In this document: positions 1 to 9,039 of the stretch, one piece after another
Position numbering within the stretch: position 1 is the stretch's first letter
How the letters are laid out: each line of letters starts with the position of its first letter
NCBI RefSeq assembly: GCF_038397715.1
Contig: NZ_CP151633.1
Coordinates: 2,480,001 to 2,544,000, forward strand
Direction: 5' to 3'
From: Microbacterium sp. LWO14-1.2
Lineage (GTDB): Bacteria > Actinomycetota > Actinomycetes > Actinomycetales > Microbacteriaceae
Length of the DNA: 64,000 nucleotides
Made by a program: the position numbers and the translations under genes
The notes under the pieces: model-generated
Seen by the model: only the letters and a program-made list of their open reading frames with translations
Databases searched by the model: none
What the model was told of the DNA's origin: nothing

Positions 1-217
1 CGGGTCGCCGCAGCGACCGATACTGCCAGGCTAATGCCCCTGGACGATCACGGTACGAGAAGGTCAGTGTGAACGGCGGTGTGGTGGAGTCAGAGGAACG
101 TCCATATGATCCGTTTGATCGTCCTCCACGCGCGCAGGTCGCGCGATGTACGTTCGATCTGTTCCGCACACCTGCCGGTCGTCCTGGCCGGTCACGCACG
201 AAGACGAAGGAGTCTCA

Positions 218-1255
218 ATGTTCGCCACCCGCAGCCGCCTCTGGGCGCGGACCGCCGCCGGCGGCGCCGCCGTCCTCGCGCTCGCAGCGCTCACCGCCTG
301 TTCGTCCGGAATGGAGACCGCCGAGCCCGCCGCCGGCGGCGGAGGCACGTCGGACGGCCCGCTCACCATCGCCCTCATCCAGAAGCAGGGCGACCAGCAG
401 TACTTCATCGACGAGGCGAACGGCGCGAAGGAGGCGGCCAAGGAGGACGGCGACGTCACCATCAACGTCGTCGACGTCAGCACCGACTCGAACAAGGCCA
501 TCTCCGAGGTCGAGGCCGCGATCGCCCAGGGCGTCGACGGCATCATCATCGTCGTGCCGGACACGCAGATCGGCCCCCAGGTGATCCAGCTCGCCGCCGA
601 CGCCGGCATCCCCCTCATGGCCGCCGACGACCCGATCGTCGACGCCAAGGGAGACGCCGCGCCGTTCACCGGCTTCGACGGCACCTCGATGGGCGAGAAG
701 GTCGGCGCGGACGCCGCTCGCCTCTACCAGGAGGCCGGATGGACGGCCGCCGACACCCGCATCCTCTCCGCCTACAAGCAGGACCAGCCGAACTGCGTCG
801 AGCGGGTCGACGGCGCTATCGACGCCTTCTCGAAGGCCGTCTCCGACGGACCGGAGGTCATCGAGGTGGGCACCGACAACTCCGCCACCGACGCGCAGGA
901 CAAGGCGGGTGCCGTCATCACCGCCAACTCCGGCGTGAAGCACTGGGTGGTCTGGGGCTGCAACGACGAGAACGAGACCGGCGTCGTGACGGCCCTGCAG
1001 AACGCCGGCGTCGCCCCCGCCGACATCGTCGGGGTCGGACTCGGCGCATACCTGACCTGCAAGGACTGGAACGCCGGACAGGAGACGGGCAACAAGTCGG
1101 CGCTCTTCATCTCGGGCGTCGAGGTCGGCAAGGCCGCCGTCACCTCCATGGTCGACCTGCTGCGCAACGGCACCGAGCTGCCACCGAAGACCGTCGCGAA
1201 CACCGAGATCGTCGATGCCTCCAACTGGGAGGAGAAGGGCGTCGTCTGCACCTGA
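218..1255 (+). CDS. sugar ABC transporter substrate-binding lipoprotein (AraF/RbsB-like)
   Basis: Extracellular binding lipoprotein of a CUT2-type sugar importer; it would capture a sugar and hand it to the permease encoded at 2822-3880. The 345-residue product begins with a lipoprotein signal: a hydrophobic stretch at residues 13-27 ends in LTAC, with the lipidated cysteine at position 28. The rest reads as a type-1 periplasmic binding fold, with GVDGIIIVVPD near residue 105 and WVVWGCNDENETG near residue 242; the latter resembles the arabinose-binding AraF group. The start at 218 follows GAAGGAG; the in-frame ATG at 146 would bury the signal peptide. First gene of a three-gene operon. The upstream 217 bases hold no recognisable gene. 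The sugar cannot be fixed from sequence. Confidence 0.9.
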   Translation: MFATRSRLWARTAAGGAAVLALAALTACSSGMETAEPAAGGGGTSDGPLTIALIQKQGDQQYFIDEANGAKEAAKEDGDVTINVVDVSTDSNKAISEVEAAIAQGVDGIIIVVPDTQIGPQVIQLAADAGIPLMAADDPIVDAKGDAAPFTGFDGTSMGEKVGADAARLYQEAGWTAADTRILSAYKQDQPNCVERVDGAIDAFSKAVSDGPEVIEVGTDNSATDAQDKAGAVITANSGVKHWVVWGCNDENETGVVTALQNAGVAPADIVGVGLGAYLTCKDWNAGQETGNKSALFISGVEVGKAAVTSMVDLLRNGTELPPKTVANTEIVDASNWEEKGVVCT

Positions 1256-1264
1256 CGCCCCACC

Positions 1265-1296
1265 CGCGGGGCGGCCGTGAGCACGGCCGCCCCGCG
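1265..1296 (+). terminator. intercistronic GC-rich hairpin
   Basis: Perfect inverted repeat with 15-bp arms (1265-1279 and 1282-1296) and a 2-base loop, lying between the binding-protein gene and the ATPase gene of the same operon. There is no T tract. Such hairpins commonly stabilise or partly terminate transcripts so that the binding protein is made in excess over the membrane components. Confidence 0.7.
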
Positions 1297-1325
1297 TTCC
1301 CGGCATCCGATCACGAGAGGACACC

Positions 1326-2825
1326 ATGACCGATCAGGCCGTCGCGCTGCGCGCGCAGGCGATCACCAAGTCGTTCGGCCCCGTGCGCGCCCTGCGCGGC
1401 GTCGAGCTGGAGCTCCGGGCCGGCGAGGTCACGGCGCTCATGGGCGAGAACGGGGCGGGCAAGTCGACGCTCCTCAAGATCCTCGGCGGCGACTACCAGC
1501 CCGACGGCGGCGAGCTGTCGATCGGCGGAGAGGCCGTGACGTTCTCCGGCCCCGCCGACGCCCGGGACGCCGGGCTGCGCGTCATCGCCCAGGAGCCCGA
1601 GATCGTCCCCTGGGTCTCCGTCGCCGAGAACATCTACATCGGGGCGCTCGGCGCCGGCGGGTTCCGCCGCAGCCACCTCGAACGCACCGCCACCGAGGAA
1701 CTCCGCCGATGGGGGTTCGACCGCGTCATCGACGCCCGCACGCTCGGCGCCGACCTCTCTCCCGCACAGCGCCAGATCGTCGAGATCATGCGCGCCGTGA
1801 TCGCCCGACCGAAGGTCATCTGCTTCGACGAGCCGACCTCGTCGCTCGGCGATGAGGAGGTGACGCTGCTCTTCGCGCTCATCCGCCAACTGCAGGAGGA
1901 AGGCGTCGCGATCGGCTACGTCTCGCACCGCATGGGCGAGATCTTCCAGCTCGCCGACCGCATCACCGTGCTCCGCGACGGTGCGTACGTCGGCACGAAG
2001 ACCGTCGACGAGACCGACCACGACGAGCTCGTGCGCATGATGGTCGGCCGCGACCTGACCCAGTTCTTCCACCGCGAGCCCGCCGCTCTCGGCGAGGTCG
2101 TGCTCGAGCTCGACAACGTGTCGAACGAGTTCGTGCAGGACATCTCGCTGCAGGTGAGGGTCGGAGAGGTCGTCGGCATCGCCGGTCTCGTCGGTGCCGG
2201 ACGCAGCGAGCTCATGAAGACCATCGCGGGCGATCTGCCCGTCGACGGCGGCACGATCCGCGTCGACGGGAAGGCCAAGCGGTTCCGGAGCCCGCGCGAC
2301 AGCATCCGCGCCGGCATCGGATTCGCCCCCGAGGAGCGCAAGGCCGAGGCGCTGCTGCTCGAACGCAGCGTGCGAGACAACGCCGCCCTCGCCGTGCTCC
2401 GATCGCTCTCCCGCTGGATCTTCGTCATGGACTCCGCCGAGACCGCGCTCGCGCAGGGCTACGTCGACTCGCTCCGCATCCGCACCCCCGGCACGGAGCA
2501 GCTCGTCGGACGCCTCTCGGGCGGCAACCAGCAGAAGGTGGTGCTCGCCAGATGGCTCGCCACGGCACCGCGGATGCTGCTGCTCGACGAGCCCACGCGC
2601 GGTATCGACGTCGGTGCCAAGGCCGAGATCTACGCGATCATCGACCGTCTCGCGCACGAGGGCGTCGCGGTGATCGTCGTCTCCAGCGAACTCCCCGAGG
2701 TGCTCGGCGTCTCGGACCGCATCTATGTCATGGCCCACGGCCGCATCACGGGAGAGCTCCCGCGCGCCCAGGCAACCGAAGAGAGCATTCTCGCGCTCGC
2801 GATGGACGAGGAGGTCGCCGCATGA
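1326..2825 (+). CDS. sugar ABC transporter ATP-binding protein (AraG/RbsA-like, two ABC domains)
   Basis: Energises the sugar importer at the cytoplasmic face. The 499-residue length and duplicated architecture are typical of AraG/RbsA/MglA. The first ABC domain has Walker A GENGAGKST near residue 40 and a Walker B region FDEPTSSL. The second has the degenerate P-loop GLVGAGRSE near residue 287, the signature LSGGNQQK near residue 397 and LLLDEPTRGIDVGAK. The degenerate second P-loop is normal for this family. ATG at 1326 follows CGAGAGGAC. The stop overlaps the permease start (ATGA), so the two are translationally coupled. Confidence 0.93.
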   Translation: MTDQAVALRAQAITKSFGPVRALRGVELELRAGEVTALMGENGAGKSTLLKILGGDYQPDGGELSIGGEAVTFSGPADARDAGLRVIAQEPEIVPWVSVAENIYIGALGAGGFRRSHLERTATEELRRWGFDRVIDARTLGADLSPAQRQIVEIMRAVIARPKVICFDEPTSSLGDEEVTLLFALIRQLQEEGVAIGYVSHRMGEIFQLADRITVLRDGAYVGTKTVDETDHDELVRMMVGRDLTQFFHREPAALGEVVLELDNVSNEFVQDISLQVRVGEVVGIAGLVGAGRSELMKTIAGDLPVDGGTIRVDGKAKRFRSPRDSIRAGIGFAPEERKAEALLLERSVRDNAALAVLRSLSRWIFVMDSAETALAQGYVDSLRIRTPGTEQLVGRLSGGNQQKVVLARWLATAPRMLLLDEPTRGIDVGAKAEIYAIIDRLAHEGVAVIVVSSELPEVLGVSDRIYVMAHGRITGELPRAQATEESILALAMDEEVAA

Positions 2826-3880
2826 GCGACAGGATCGACAACCCGGAGGTCGTGAAGACCGGTGCGGCCGCGGCGGCCACGGTCGAGAGACCCGACGCGG
2901 AGCGCCCCTCCCTGGTGCACCGGATCCTCGGCGGGGTGGGCGTGCAGAACGTGTCGCTCATCCTCGCGATCGTGCTGGTCGTCGCCGTCATCGGACTGCA
3001 GAACCCGCTGTTCTTCAGCGTCGCGAACCTCAAGGTCATCGGCACCGCGATCGCGATCATGGGTCTGCTGGCGGTGGTGCAGACCATCGTCATCATCCTG
3101 GGGGCGCTCGACATCTCGGTCGGGTCCATCGCCGGCCTCACCTCGGTGACATCGGCCATGATCTTCACCGCCGCCGGCCCCGTGCTCGGGGTGGCCGGCG
3201 CGATCGGGATCGGCGTGCTGTGCGGCCTCGTGAACGGCTGCATCATCGTGTTCGGACGGGTCAACCCCGTGATCGCGACGCTCGCGACCCTCGCGGCGTT
3301 CAAGGGCATCGCGCAGCTCATCTCCGACGGACGCGCGCAGGGGTACACCGGCGCCGACCCGTTCTTCGTCTTCCTCGCACGAGGCGCGATCGGCGGCATC
3401 CCGACCCTCATCCTCGTGCTGCTGCTCGTCGCGCTGCTCGCCCACATCGTGCTGCGATACACCTCGGTCGGCCGCAACATCTACGCGGTCGGCGGCAACA
3501 ACATCGCCTCCCGCCTCGCGGGCATCGACATCAACCGGTACATCATCGGCGTCTACATGGTGACCGGTGCCGTGGCGGCGATCGCCGGCATCCTCATCAC
3601 CGCCCGCACCGGATCGGGTCAGCCGATCTCCGGGTCGGAGGGGCTGGAGCTGCAGGCCATCACGGCCGCCGCGCTCGGCGGGGCAGCGCTCAAGGGCGGC
3701 AAGGGCACCATCTCGGGGACGATCCTCGCCGTCATCCTGCTGGGCGTGCTGACCAACGGCATGACCATCCTCGGGGTGAATTCGTTCTGGCAGAACGTCG
3801 CGCAGGGCGCCCTGCTCGTGATCGCCGTCGTGATCCAGCAGCTGCGGTCGGGGGAGCGCCGCATCGGAATACCGGGCTGA
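2822..3880 (+). CDS. sugar ABC transporter permease (AraH/RbsC-like)
   Basis: Membrane channel of the CUT2 sugar importer (BPD_transp_2 family). The 352-residue protein has about 40 polar N-terminal residues, then roughly ten hydrophobic segments. The family motif GALDISVGSIAGLTS lies near residue 94, and the Ala/Gly-rich QAITAAALGGAALKGGKG loop, a hallmark of RbsC/AraH permeases, lies near residue 277. The start at 2822 overlaps the ATPase stop by four bases. Last gene of the operon; the next gene follows after about 40 bases but is unrelated. Confidence 0.92.
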   Translation: MSDRIDNPEVVKTGAAAAATVERPDAERPSLVHRILGGVGVQNVSLILAIVLVVAVIGLQNPLFFSVANLKVIGTAIAIMGLLAVVQTIVIILGALDISVGSIAGLTSVTSAMIFTAAGPVLGVAGAIGIGVLCGLVNGCIIVFGRVNPVIATLATLAAFKGIAQLISDGRAQGYTGADPFFVFLARGAIGGIPTLILVLLLVALLAHIVLRYTSVGRNIYAVGGNNIASRLAGIDINRYIIGVYMVTGAVAAIAGILITARTGSGQPISGSEGLELQAITAAALGGAALKGGKGTISGTILAVILLGVLTNGMTILGVNSFWQNVAQGALLVIAVVIQQLRSGERRIGIPG

Positions 3881-3921
3881 CGCTCCGGGAGATCGACAGC
3901 TCGATCGCTTAACCTGGAGTC

Positions 3922-4578
3922 ATGCCTCGTCAGTCCGCCGCCGTCTACCGCCGTCGGCGGCTGGTGGCCGTCGTCGGACTGATCCTGTTCCTCGCCGTGC
4001 TCGGCATCTCGGTCTGGCTGCTCGTGTCGCGGCCCTGGGCCAGCGCGGCCGAGACCGCACCCGTGCCGAGCCCGTCGGCGTCGCCGTCTCCGACGACCGA
4101 TGCCGCACCCACCGACACTCCCTCCGCGGACCCCTCCGAGGAGCCGGTGGCGGAGGAGACACCCGGGGTCGTCGCGTGCGAGGCGAAGGACGTCGTGGTC
4201 TCGGCTGTGACGGATGCCGACACCTACGCGGCCGGTCAGCTGCCGAACCTGTCGATCTCGCTCACCAACAACGGCCCCACCGACTGCACGATCGACGTCG
4301 GATCCAGCACCCAGGTGTTCACCGTGTCGAGCGGCGCCGACGTGTGGTGGCGGTCGACCGACTGCCAGGAGAACCCGAGCAGCATGATCGCCACGCTCGC
4401 GGCCGGCGCGACGGTCACGAGCAAGGTCCCCGTCGTGTGGGACCGCACGCGGTCGAGTGTCGAGACCTGCGCGCAGGAGAACCGTCCGCGCGCCCCCGGC
4501 GGCGGATCGTCTTACCACGTGGCCGTGGAGATCGGCGGGTTCGCCGCCGCGGCGACCAAGCAGATCCTCCTGTACTGA
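3922..4578 (+). CDS. membrane-anchored or exported protein, DUF4232-like
   Basis: No specific function recognised. The 218-residue product has a basic N-terminus (RRRR at 10-13), one hydrophobic segment at about residues 14-33, then a Ser/Pro/Thr-rich linker (about 50-85) with repeated PSPSASPSP and PTDTPSADP words. A small beta-rich extracytoplasmic domain follows, containing three or four cysteines (VACEAK, TDCTID, TDCQEN, ETCAQEN) and a conserved-looking NNGPTDCTIDVG. This anchor-linker-domain layout is common in actinobacterial secreted proteins of the DUF4232 type. It may be monocistronic, about 40 bases behind the sugar permease. Confidence 0.75.
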   Translation: MPRQSAAVYRRRRLVAVVGLILFLAVLGISVWLLVSRPWASAAETAPVPSPSASPSPTTDAAPTDTPSADPSEEPVAEETPGVVACEAKDVVVSAVTDADTYAAGQLPNLSISLTNNGPTDCTIDVGSSTQVFTVSSGADVWWRSTDCQENPSSMIATLAAGATVTSKVPVVWDRTRSSVETCAQENRPRAPGGGSSYHVAVEIGGFAAAATKQILLY

Positions 4579-4902
4579 CCTCGGCGCAAGCCCAATCGTT
4601 GAATACCGGTGCAGTTTTCCGGTGCGTGTCCGGCGCGTGAATACCGACCCGGATTCAGCTTCGATGGTGACTGCGAGCCCTCTTTGGGATACCATTGACA
4701 CGGCTCTCCAGATCTTTGCGGCGCTATGCCATCCCCAGTGGCGTCGACTCACAGCGTCCCCAGCGCTTCGACACTGCCGCCAGAGAGCCTGGGCCCTCTC
4801 GAGTACCCCAGTCCCCAATGGAGGACTCGAGAGGGCCCCATTCTGTCTCCGGGCCCGACTCGTCGGAGGCTCGTCCTGGAGTCCGCTGAATATGCTGGAG
4901 GC
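4579..4902. other. intergenic region with one strong hairpin
   Basis: 324 bases without a credible gene. Apart from the 14-bp-arm hairpin annotated separately at 4791-4838, I see no RNA gene. Two loosely similar words (GTTGAATACCGGTGC and GCGTGAATACCGACC) occur at 4598-4650 without a clear meaning. Confidence 0.5.
4791..4838. terminator. perfect 14-bp inverted repeat, probable terminator
   Basis: Arms GGGCCCTCTCGAGT (4791-4804) and ACTCGAGAGGGCCC (4825-4838) are perfectly complementary around a 20-base loop. The right arm is followed by CATTCTGTCTCC, not a pure T tract. It sits between the DUF4232-like gene and the SseB-like gene, both on the + strand, and would separate their transcripts. 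Confidence 0.6.
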
Positions 4903-5313
4903 ATGGCAGCGAAGAAGGCGAAGAACGGCAAGAACAAGCCCGCCCCCGAGGATTTCCGGTCGGATGCTCTCGCCCAGGCGCTCGAGAAGCAGGACGTCGC
5001 GGCCGTCGCCCTCGCCCTGCGGCACGGCACCACCGTCGTGCCGCTCATCTCGCCCGGAGCCCGCGACAACCCGCTCGACAGCGGCGAGGTATGGACCTAC
5101 CGCGACCCGAACAGCGGCGACCTCGCGCTGCTGCTGTTCAGCGACGCGAAGAACAAGCCGGCCAACCTGCCGCCCGGCGTGGGGATCTACGGCGCCGACT
5201 GGCTGCGGAAGTTCCTCTCCGCGCACCCGATCACGACGGTGTTCCTCGACATCGCCGGACCGCACCCGATGCAGGCCTCGCCCGAGGAGATCCTCAAGGC
5301 CCTCGACGCCTGA
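4903..5313 (+). CDS. SseB-family N-terminal domain protein
   Basis: Small cytosolic protein of 136 residues. The lysine-rich N-terminus (MAAKKAKNGKNK) is followed by a domain with the SseB-like features VVPLISPG, DLALLLFSD, PPGVGIYGADWL and FLDIAGPHP, spaced as in SseB N-terminal-domain proteins of actinobacteria. The molecular role of these proteins is not settled. ATG at 4903 was chosen because it follows GCTGGAGGC closely; an in-frame start at 4726 would run through the hairpin. Apparently a single gene. Confidence 0.75.
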   Translation: MAAKKAKNGKNKPAPEDFRSDALAQALEKQDVAAVALALRHGTTVVPLISPGARDNPLDSGEVWTYRDPNSGDLALLLFSDAKNKPANLPPGVGIYGADWLRKFLSAHPITTVFLDIAGPHPMQASPEEILKALDA

Positions 5314-5327
5314 CCCGGGCAGGGACC

Positions 5328-5369
5328 GTTTCGTCTCGCTCGGCTGCGCCGTTCTCGGTCAACGACCCG
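5328..5369. repeat. degenerate half-copy of the dispersed GTTTCGTCTCGCT repeat
   Basis: GTTTCGTCTCGCTCGGCTGC followed by a CAACGACC-type end matches the left half of the palindromic repeats at 11106-11215 and 13528-13638, with several substitutions. It lies between the convergent SseB-like and radA genes. The right half is not clear. Confidence 0.45.
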
Positions 5370-5406
5370 TGGGTTCGCGCGGTGAGGGCCGTGCCGCGGG
5401 GGCGTG

Positions 5407-6774
5407 TCAGAAGGGCGGGATGTCGCCCTCGCGACGGCGCGAGGTGTTGCGCGCCCTGACGTCGTTGAGCGCGGCGCGCAGCGTCTTCGAACGGTCGTCG
5501 ACGACCTGCTCGTAACCCAACCGTGAGGCCTCCGACCGCCGCTGTGCCGACTGCGTCACGGGCCTGATCTCGCCCGCGAGACTGAGCTCACCGACGACGG
5601 CGACGGTGCGCGGCACCGAGATCTGCTGGATCGACCCGGCCACGGCGATGGCGATAGCGAGGTCGGCGGCGGGTTCCGTGAACCGCACCCCGCCGACGGT
5701 CGACACGTACACGTCGAGCGTGCTGGTCTTGATCTGCGCGCGGCGTTCGAGGATCGCCAGCACCATCGCCACCCGCGACGAGTCGAGTCCGTTCACGACG
5801 CGTCTCGGATTCGGCGCCGTGGTGTTGACGGTCAGCGCCTGCACCTCGACCGGCAGGGCGCGGCGCCCCTCGAGGGAGATCGCGACGCACGTGCCCGGCT
5901 CGGTCTCGCCCTGCGACAGGAACAGGCCAGAGGGGTCGGGGACCTCGGCGATGCCGTCTCCGGTCATCTCGAAGCACCCGACCTCGTCTGTCGGGCCGAA
6001 ACGGTTCTTGAGCGCCCGGATGAAGCGCAGCGACGTCTGGCGGTCGCCCTCGAAGTGACAGACGACGTCGACGAGGTGCTCGAGCACCCGGGGGCCGGCG
6101 ACCTGCCCGTCTTTCGTGACGTGACCGACGATGATGATCGGCAGCCCGCGCTCCTTCGCGATGCGGATCAGAGTCGCGGCGACCTCGCGCACCTGGCTCG
6201 GCTGGCCGGCCGCTCCGTCGATCAGCGACGACGACACCGTCTGCACCGAGTCGACGATGACGAGCTGCGGCGCGACCTCGTCGATGTGACCGAGGATCGT
6301 CGCCAGGTCGGTCTCGCTCGCCAGGTACAGCTCGTCGTGCAGAGCGCCGGTGCGCTCCGCGCGCAGCCGCACCTGGGCCGGCGACTCCTCCGCGCTCGCA
6401 TACAGGACGCGCCGCCCCGCCTGCGCGGCGCGCGCGGCGACCTCGAGCAGCAGGGTCGACTTGCCGACGCCCGGCTCACCGCTCAGCAGGATCGCCGCCC
6501 CCGGCACGATGCCGCCGCCGAGCACGCGGTCGAACTCCGACACCCCGCTCGTACGTCGGGGCGCGTCGGTCGTGGTGATCTGCGTGATGGGGCGCGCTGC
6601 CCGGTCGGCGCTCGGCGCGAGCGGCGTGACGCGGCTGAGGATGCCCGTCTGCGCGCCCTGCTCCTGCACCGTGCCCCACTGCTGGCACTCGGCGCAGCGG
6701 CCGACCCACTTCGCCGTCGTCCACCCGCATTCCGTGCAGACGTACGCGGGAGGAGCGGGTTTGCGGGCAGCCAT
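5407..6774 (-). CDS. radA: DNA repair protein RadA
   Basis: RecA-like ATPase and branch-migration factor of recombinational repair. The 455-residue product has the RadA order: an N-terminal zinc finger with cysteines 13, 16, 27 and 30; Walker A GEPGVGKST near residue 105; the RadA motif ALKNRFGPTDEVG around residue 255; and a C-terminal Lon-protease-like domain (VGGVRFTEPAADLAIAIAVAGS, GELSLAGEIRPV). Length and all motifs match the family. The start at 6774 gives the zinc finger close to the N-terminus. Single gene, divergent from the regulator at 6875. Confidence 0.97.
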   Translation of the reverse strand: MAARKPAPPAYVCTECGWTTAKWVGRCAECQQWGTVQEQGAQTGILSRVTPLAPSADRAARPITQITTTDAPRRTSGVSEFDRVLGGGIVPGAAILLSGEPGVGKSTLLLEVAARAAQAGRRVLYASAEESPAQVRLRAERTGALHDELYLASETDLATILGHIDEVAPQLVIVDSVQTVSSSLIDGAAGQPSQVREVAATLIRIAKERGLPIIIVGHVTKDGQVAGPRVLEHLVDVVCHFEGDRQTSLRFIRALKNRFGPTDEVGCFEMTGDGIAEVPDPSGLFLSQGETEPGTCVAISLEGRRALPVEVQALTVNTTAPNPRRVVNGLDSSRVAMVLAILERRAQIKTSTLDVYVSTVGGVRFTEPAADLAIAIAVAGSIQQISVPRTVAVVGELSLAGEIRPVTQSAQRRSEASRLGYEQVVDDRSKTLRAALNDVRARNTSRRREGDIPPF

Positions 6775-6874
6775 GCAGCCAGGCTATCGCCGGTATCCGA
6801 CATCCCTATCGCGGCGGGCATTATTCACGGCCGGAAGCCTCGAACGGCCCCGACCGGCGCGGGATACTGGATCC

Positions 6875-7519
6875 ATGGCCAACGGAGCGCCCGTCTGCGG
6901 GCCGATCTCGACGTTCTCCCGGGTGCGGATCCTGCACCTGGTGCAGAGCCGTGCCGAGCGCACGATCGGCGAGCTGTGCGAGGCCACCGGACTGCATCCC
7001 AACACGGTGCGCGAGCACCTGCAGCGCCTCATCGAGGGCGGCTACGTCATCCAGGCCACCGAGCACCGCACCACCCGCGGCCGGCCGCGCACCCTCTACA
7101 GTGCGGCCACCGGCGCGGGCGACGCATCCAGCCCGATCGCCCGCGACAAGGCGAAGGCCGCGGCCCAGCGCGGCGATCTGCTGCGTCGGATGCTGCCGGC
7201 CACCGCATCCGCTCTCGGTCGCGACGCGACCTACCAGCTGGACGCCCTGATCGAACACCTGGAGGAGAGCGGCTTCGAGCCCGTCGTCGACGACGAGCAG
7301 CTCACTGTCGACCTCAGCCCCTGCCCGCATGCCGCGGGTCGTGCCGAAGACCGTCCGATGCTGTGCTCCGTGCACCTCGGCCTCATGCAGGGGGTGCTCA
7401 CCGAAGCCGGTGGGCCGCTCGCCGCCGAGGCCGTGCGCACCACCGACCTCGCGGAGGACTCCGCGCGGCCGGAGGAGTGCGTCGTGCAGCTGCGTCTCAC
7501 GGAGATGACCGCCGCCTAG
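6875..7519 (+). CDS. winged-helix regulator with C-terminal cysteine cluster (ArsR/SufR-like)
   Basis: Probable transcriptional regulator, 214 residues. Residues about 10-75 form a winged helix-turn-helix (RVRILHLVQ ... TIGELCEATGLHPNTVREHLQRLIEGGYV ... RTTRGRPRTLYSA). The C-terminal half contains DLSPCPHAAG and MLCSVHLGLMQGVL, the pattern seen in SufR-like and related regulators that bind an Fe-S cluster or metal through Cys/His. ATG at 6875 is 100 bases from the divergent radA start and 90 bases upstream of cydA, on the same strand. It may sense redox or oxygen state and control cytochrome bd; that link is inferred from position only. Confidence 0.8.
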   Translation: MANGAPVCGPISTFSRVRILHLVQSRAERTIGELCEATGLHPNTVREHLQRLIEGGYVIQATEHRTTRGRPRTLYSAATGAGDASSPIARDKAKAAAQRGDLLRRMLPATASALGRDATYQLDALIEHLEESGFEPVVDDEQLTVDLSPCPHAAGRAEDRPMLCSVHLGLMQGVLTEAGGPLAAEAVRTTDLAEDSARPEECVVQLRLTEMTAA

Positions 7520-7609
7520 CGCGCGTCACCTGATCCACGGTCAGCCGCCCGACGGGGGCGGCAGACCTCTCACCGGCGTACCCGCAGACAGAGAAGAAGG
7601 AGTGGTCCC

Positions 7610-9025
7610 ATGGAATGGCTCGACCCGCTCGCACTGTCCCGATGGCAGTTCGGTCTCACGACCGTCTACCACTACCTCTTCGTGCCCCTCACGATCGGCA
7701 TGGCGCTCGTCGCGGCGATCTTCCAGACGGCATGGGTGCGCACCGGGAAGGTGCAGTACCTGCACCTCACGCGGTTCTTCGGCAAGATCTTCCTCATCAA
7801 CTTCGCCATGGGCGTCGTCACCGGCATCGTGCAGGAGTTCCAGTTCGGCATGAACTGGTCGGACTACTCCCGGTTCGTGGGCGACGTGTTCGGGGCCCCG
7901 CTCGCGTTCGAGGGACTGCTCGCCTTCTTCTTCGAGGCCACGTTCATCGGGCTCTGGATCTTCGGCTGGGACAAGCTCCCGCAGAAGCTGCACCTCGCCA
8001 CGATCTGGTGCGTCTCGATCGGCAGCATCCTGTCGGCGTACTTCATCATCGCCGCGAACGCGTTCATGCAGAACCCGGTCGGCTACGTCTTCAACCCCGA
8101 GACGAACCGCGCCGAGCTCACCGACTTCTGGGCGCTGCTCACGAACCCCGTCGCGCTCGCCGCGTTCCCGCACACGATCTTCGGTGCGCTCATGTTCGCG
8201 GCCGGCGTCGTGATCTCGGTGTCGGCCTGGCACCTCGCCCGCGGGCAGCACTTCGACACCATGCGCATCTCGCTGAAGTTCGGCCTGTGGGCGATGATCG
8301 TCTCGACCGCCGGCGTCGTGCTCACGGGCGACCAGCTGGGCCTCGCGATGTACGCGGCGCAGCCGATGAAGATGGCCGCGGCCGAGGCGACGTTCAACAC
8401 GGTCTGCGGGCCGGATGCCTCCTTCAGCCTCTTCACGCTCGGCACCCCCGACGGCAGCTCCGAGCTGTTCAGCATCCGCGTGCCGTACCTGCTGTCGCTG
8501 CTGTCGACGCACACGTTCGACGCGTGCGTGCACGGCATCAACGACCTCAACGCCGAGTACGCGACGACGTTCGCCGACACCGGCCTCACCGAGTTCGCGC
8601 CGATCCTCTGGGTCACGTACTGGGCGTTCCGCTGGATGATCGGCCTCGGCATGGCCGCCGGCCTCGTCGCCGTCGTCGGCCTGTGGCTGACGCGCAAGGG
8701 CGCCAAGAAGCCTCCGGCGCCGTGGATGTGGAAGCTCGCGATCTGGTCGTTCCCGCTCGCGCTCCTCGCCAACATCATGGGGTGGGTGTTCACCGAGATG
8801 GGTCGCCAGCCGTGGATCGTCTTCGGACTCATGACCACCCGCGACGGCGTCTCACCCGGCGTCACCGGAGTCGACGTGCTGATCTCGCTCATCGCGTTCA
8901 CGGCGATCTACGCCTCGCTCGCGATCGTCGAGGTGCGCCTCATCGTCAAGGCCGCGCAGAAGGGCCCGGACACCGACGAGCAACCCCACGAGGAGACGGC
9001 CCAGCTGCCGTCGGTCGTGTACTGA
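7610..9025 (+). CDS. cydA: cytochrome bd ubiquinol/menaquinol oxidase subunit I
   Basis: Catalytic subunit of the high-affinity terminal oxidase; it oxidises quinol and carries hemes b558, b595 and d in the membrane. The 471-residue product has the CydA hallmarks: SRWQFGLTTVYHYLFVPLTIG with the N-terminal heme-ligand histidine at residue 21, GFEGTFIG-like FFFEATFIGLWIFGWD, PVALAAFPHTIFGALMFA in helix 5, and the strictly conserved GRQPW near residue 400. The Q-loop region is short, as in Gram-positive enzymes. ATG at 7610 follows AGAAGAAGGAG. First gene of cydABDC. Confidence 0.97.
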   Translation: MEWLDPLALSRWQFGLTTVYHYLFVPLTIGMALVAAIFQTAWVRTGKVQYLHLTRFFGKIFLINFAMGVVTGIVQEFQFGMNWSDYSRFVGDVFGAPLAFEGLLAFFFEATFIGLWIFGWDKLPQKLHLATIWCVSIGSILSAYFIIAANAFMQNPVGYVFNPETNRAELTDFWALLTNPVALAAFPHTIFGALMFAAGVVISVSAWHLARGQHFDTMRISLKFGLWAMIVSTAGVVLTGDQLGLAMYAAQPMKMAAAEATFNTVCGPDASFSLFTLGTPDGSSELFSIRVPYLLSLLSTHTFDACVHGINDLNAEYATTFADTGLTEFAPILWVTYWAFRWMIGLGMAAGLVAVVGLWLTRKGAKKPPAPWMWKLAIWSFPLALLANIMGWVFTEMGRQPWIVFGLMTTRDGVSPGVTGVDVLISLIAFTAIYASLAIVEVRLIVKAAQKGPDTDEQPHEETAQLPSVVY

Positions 9026-9039
9026 GAGGAAGGAACACC

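Noticed and set aside
4457..5515. 352-residue + strand ORF overlapping the SseB-like gene
   Set aside because: Spans a terminator-like hairpin and has no domain; the shorter frame at 4903 has a clear SseB pattern and start site.
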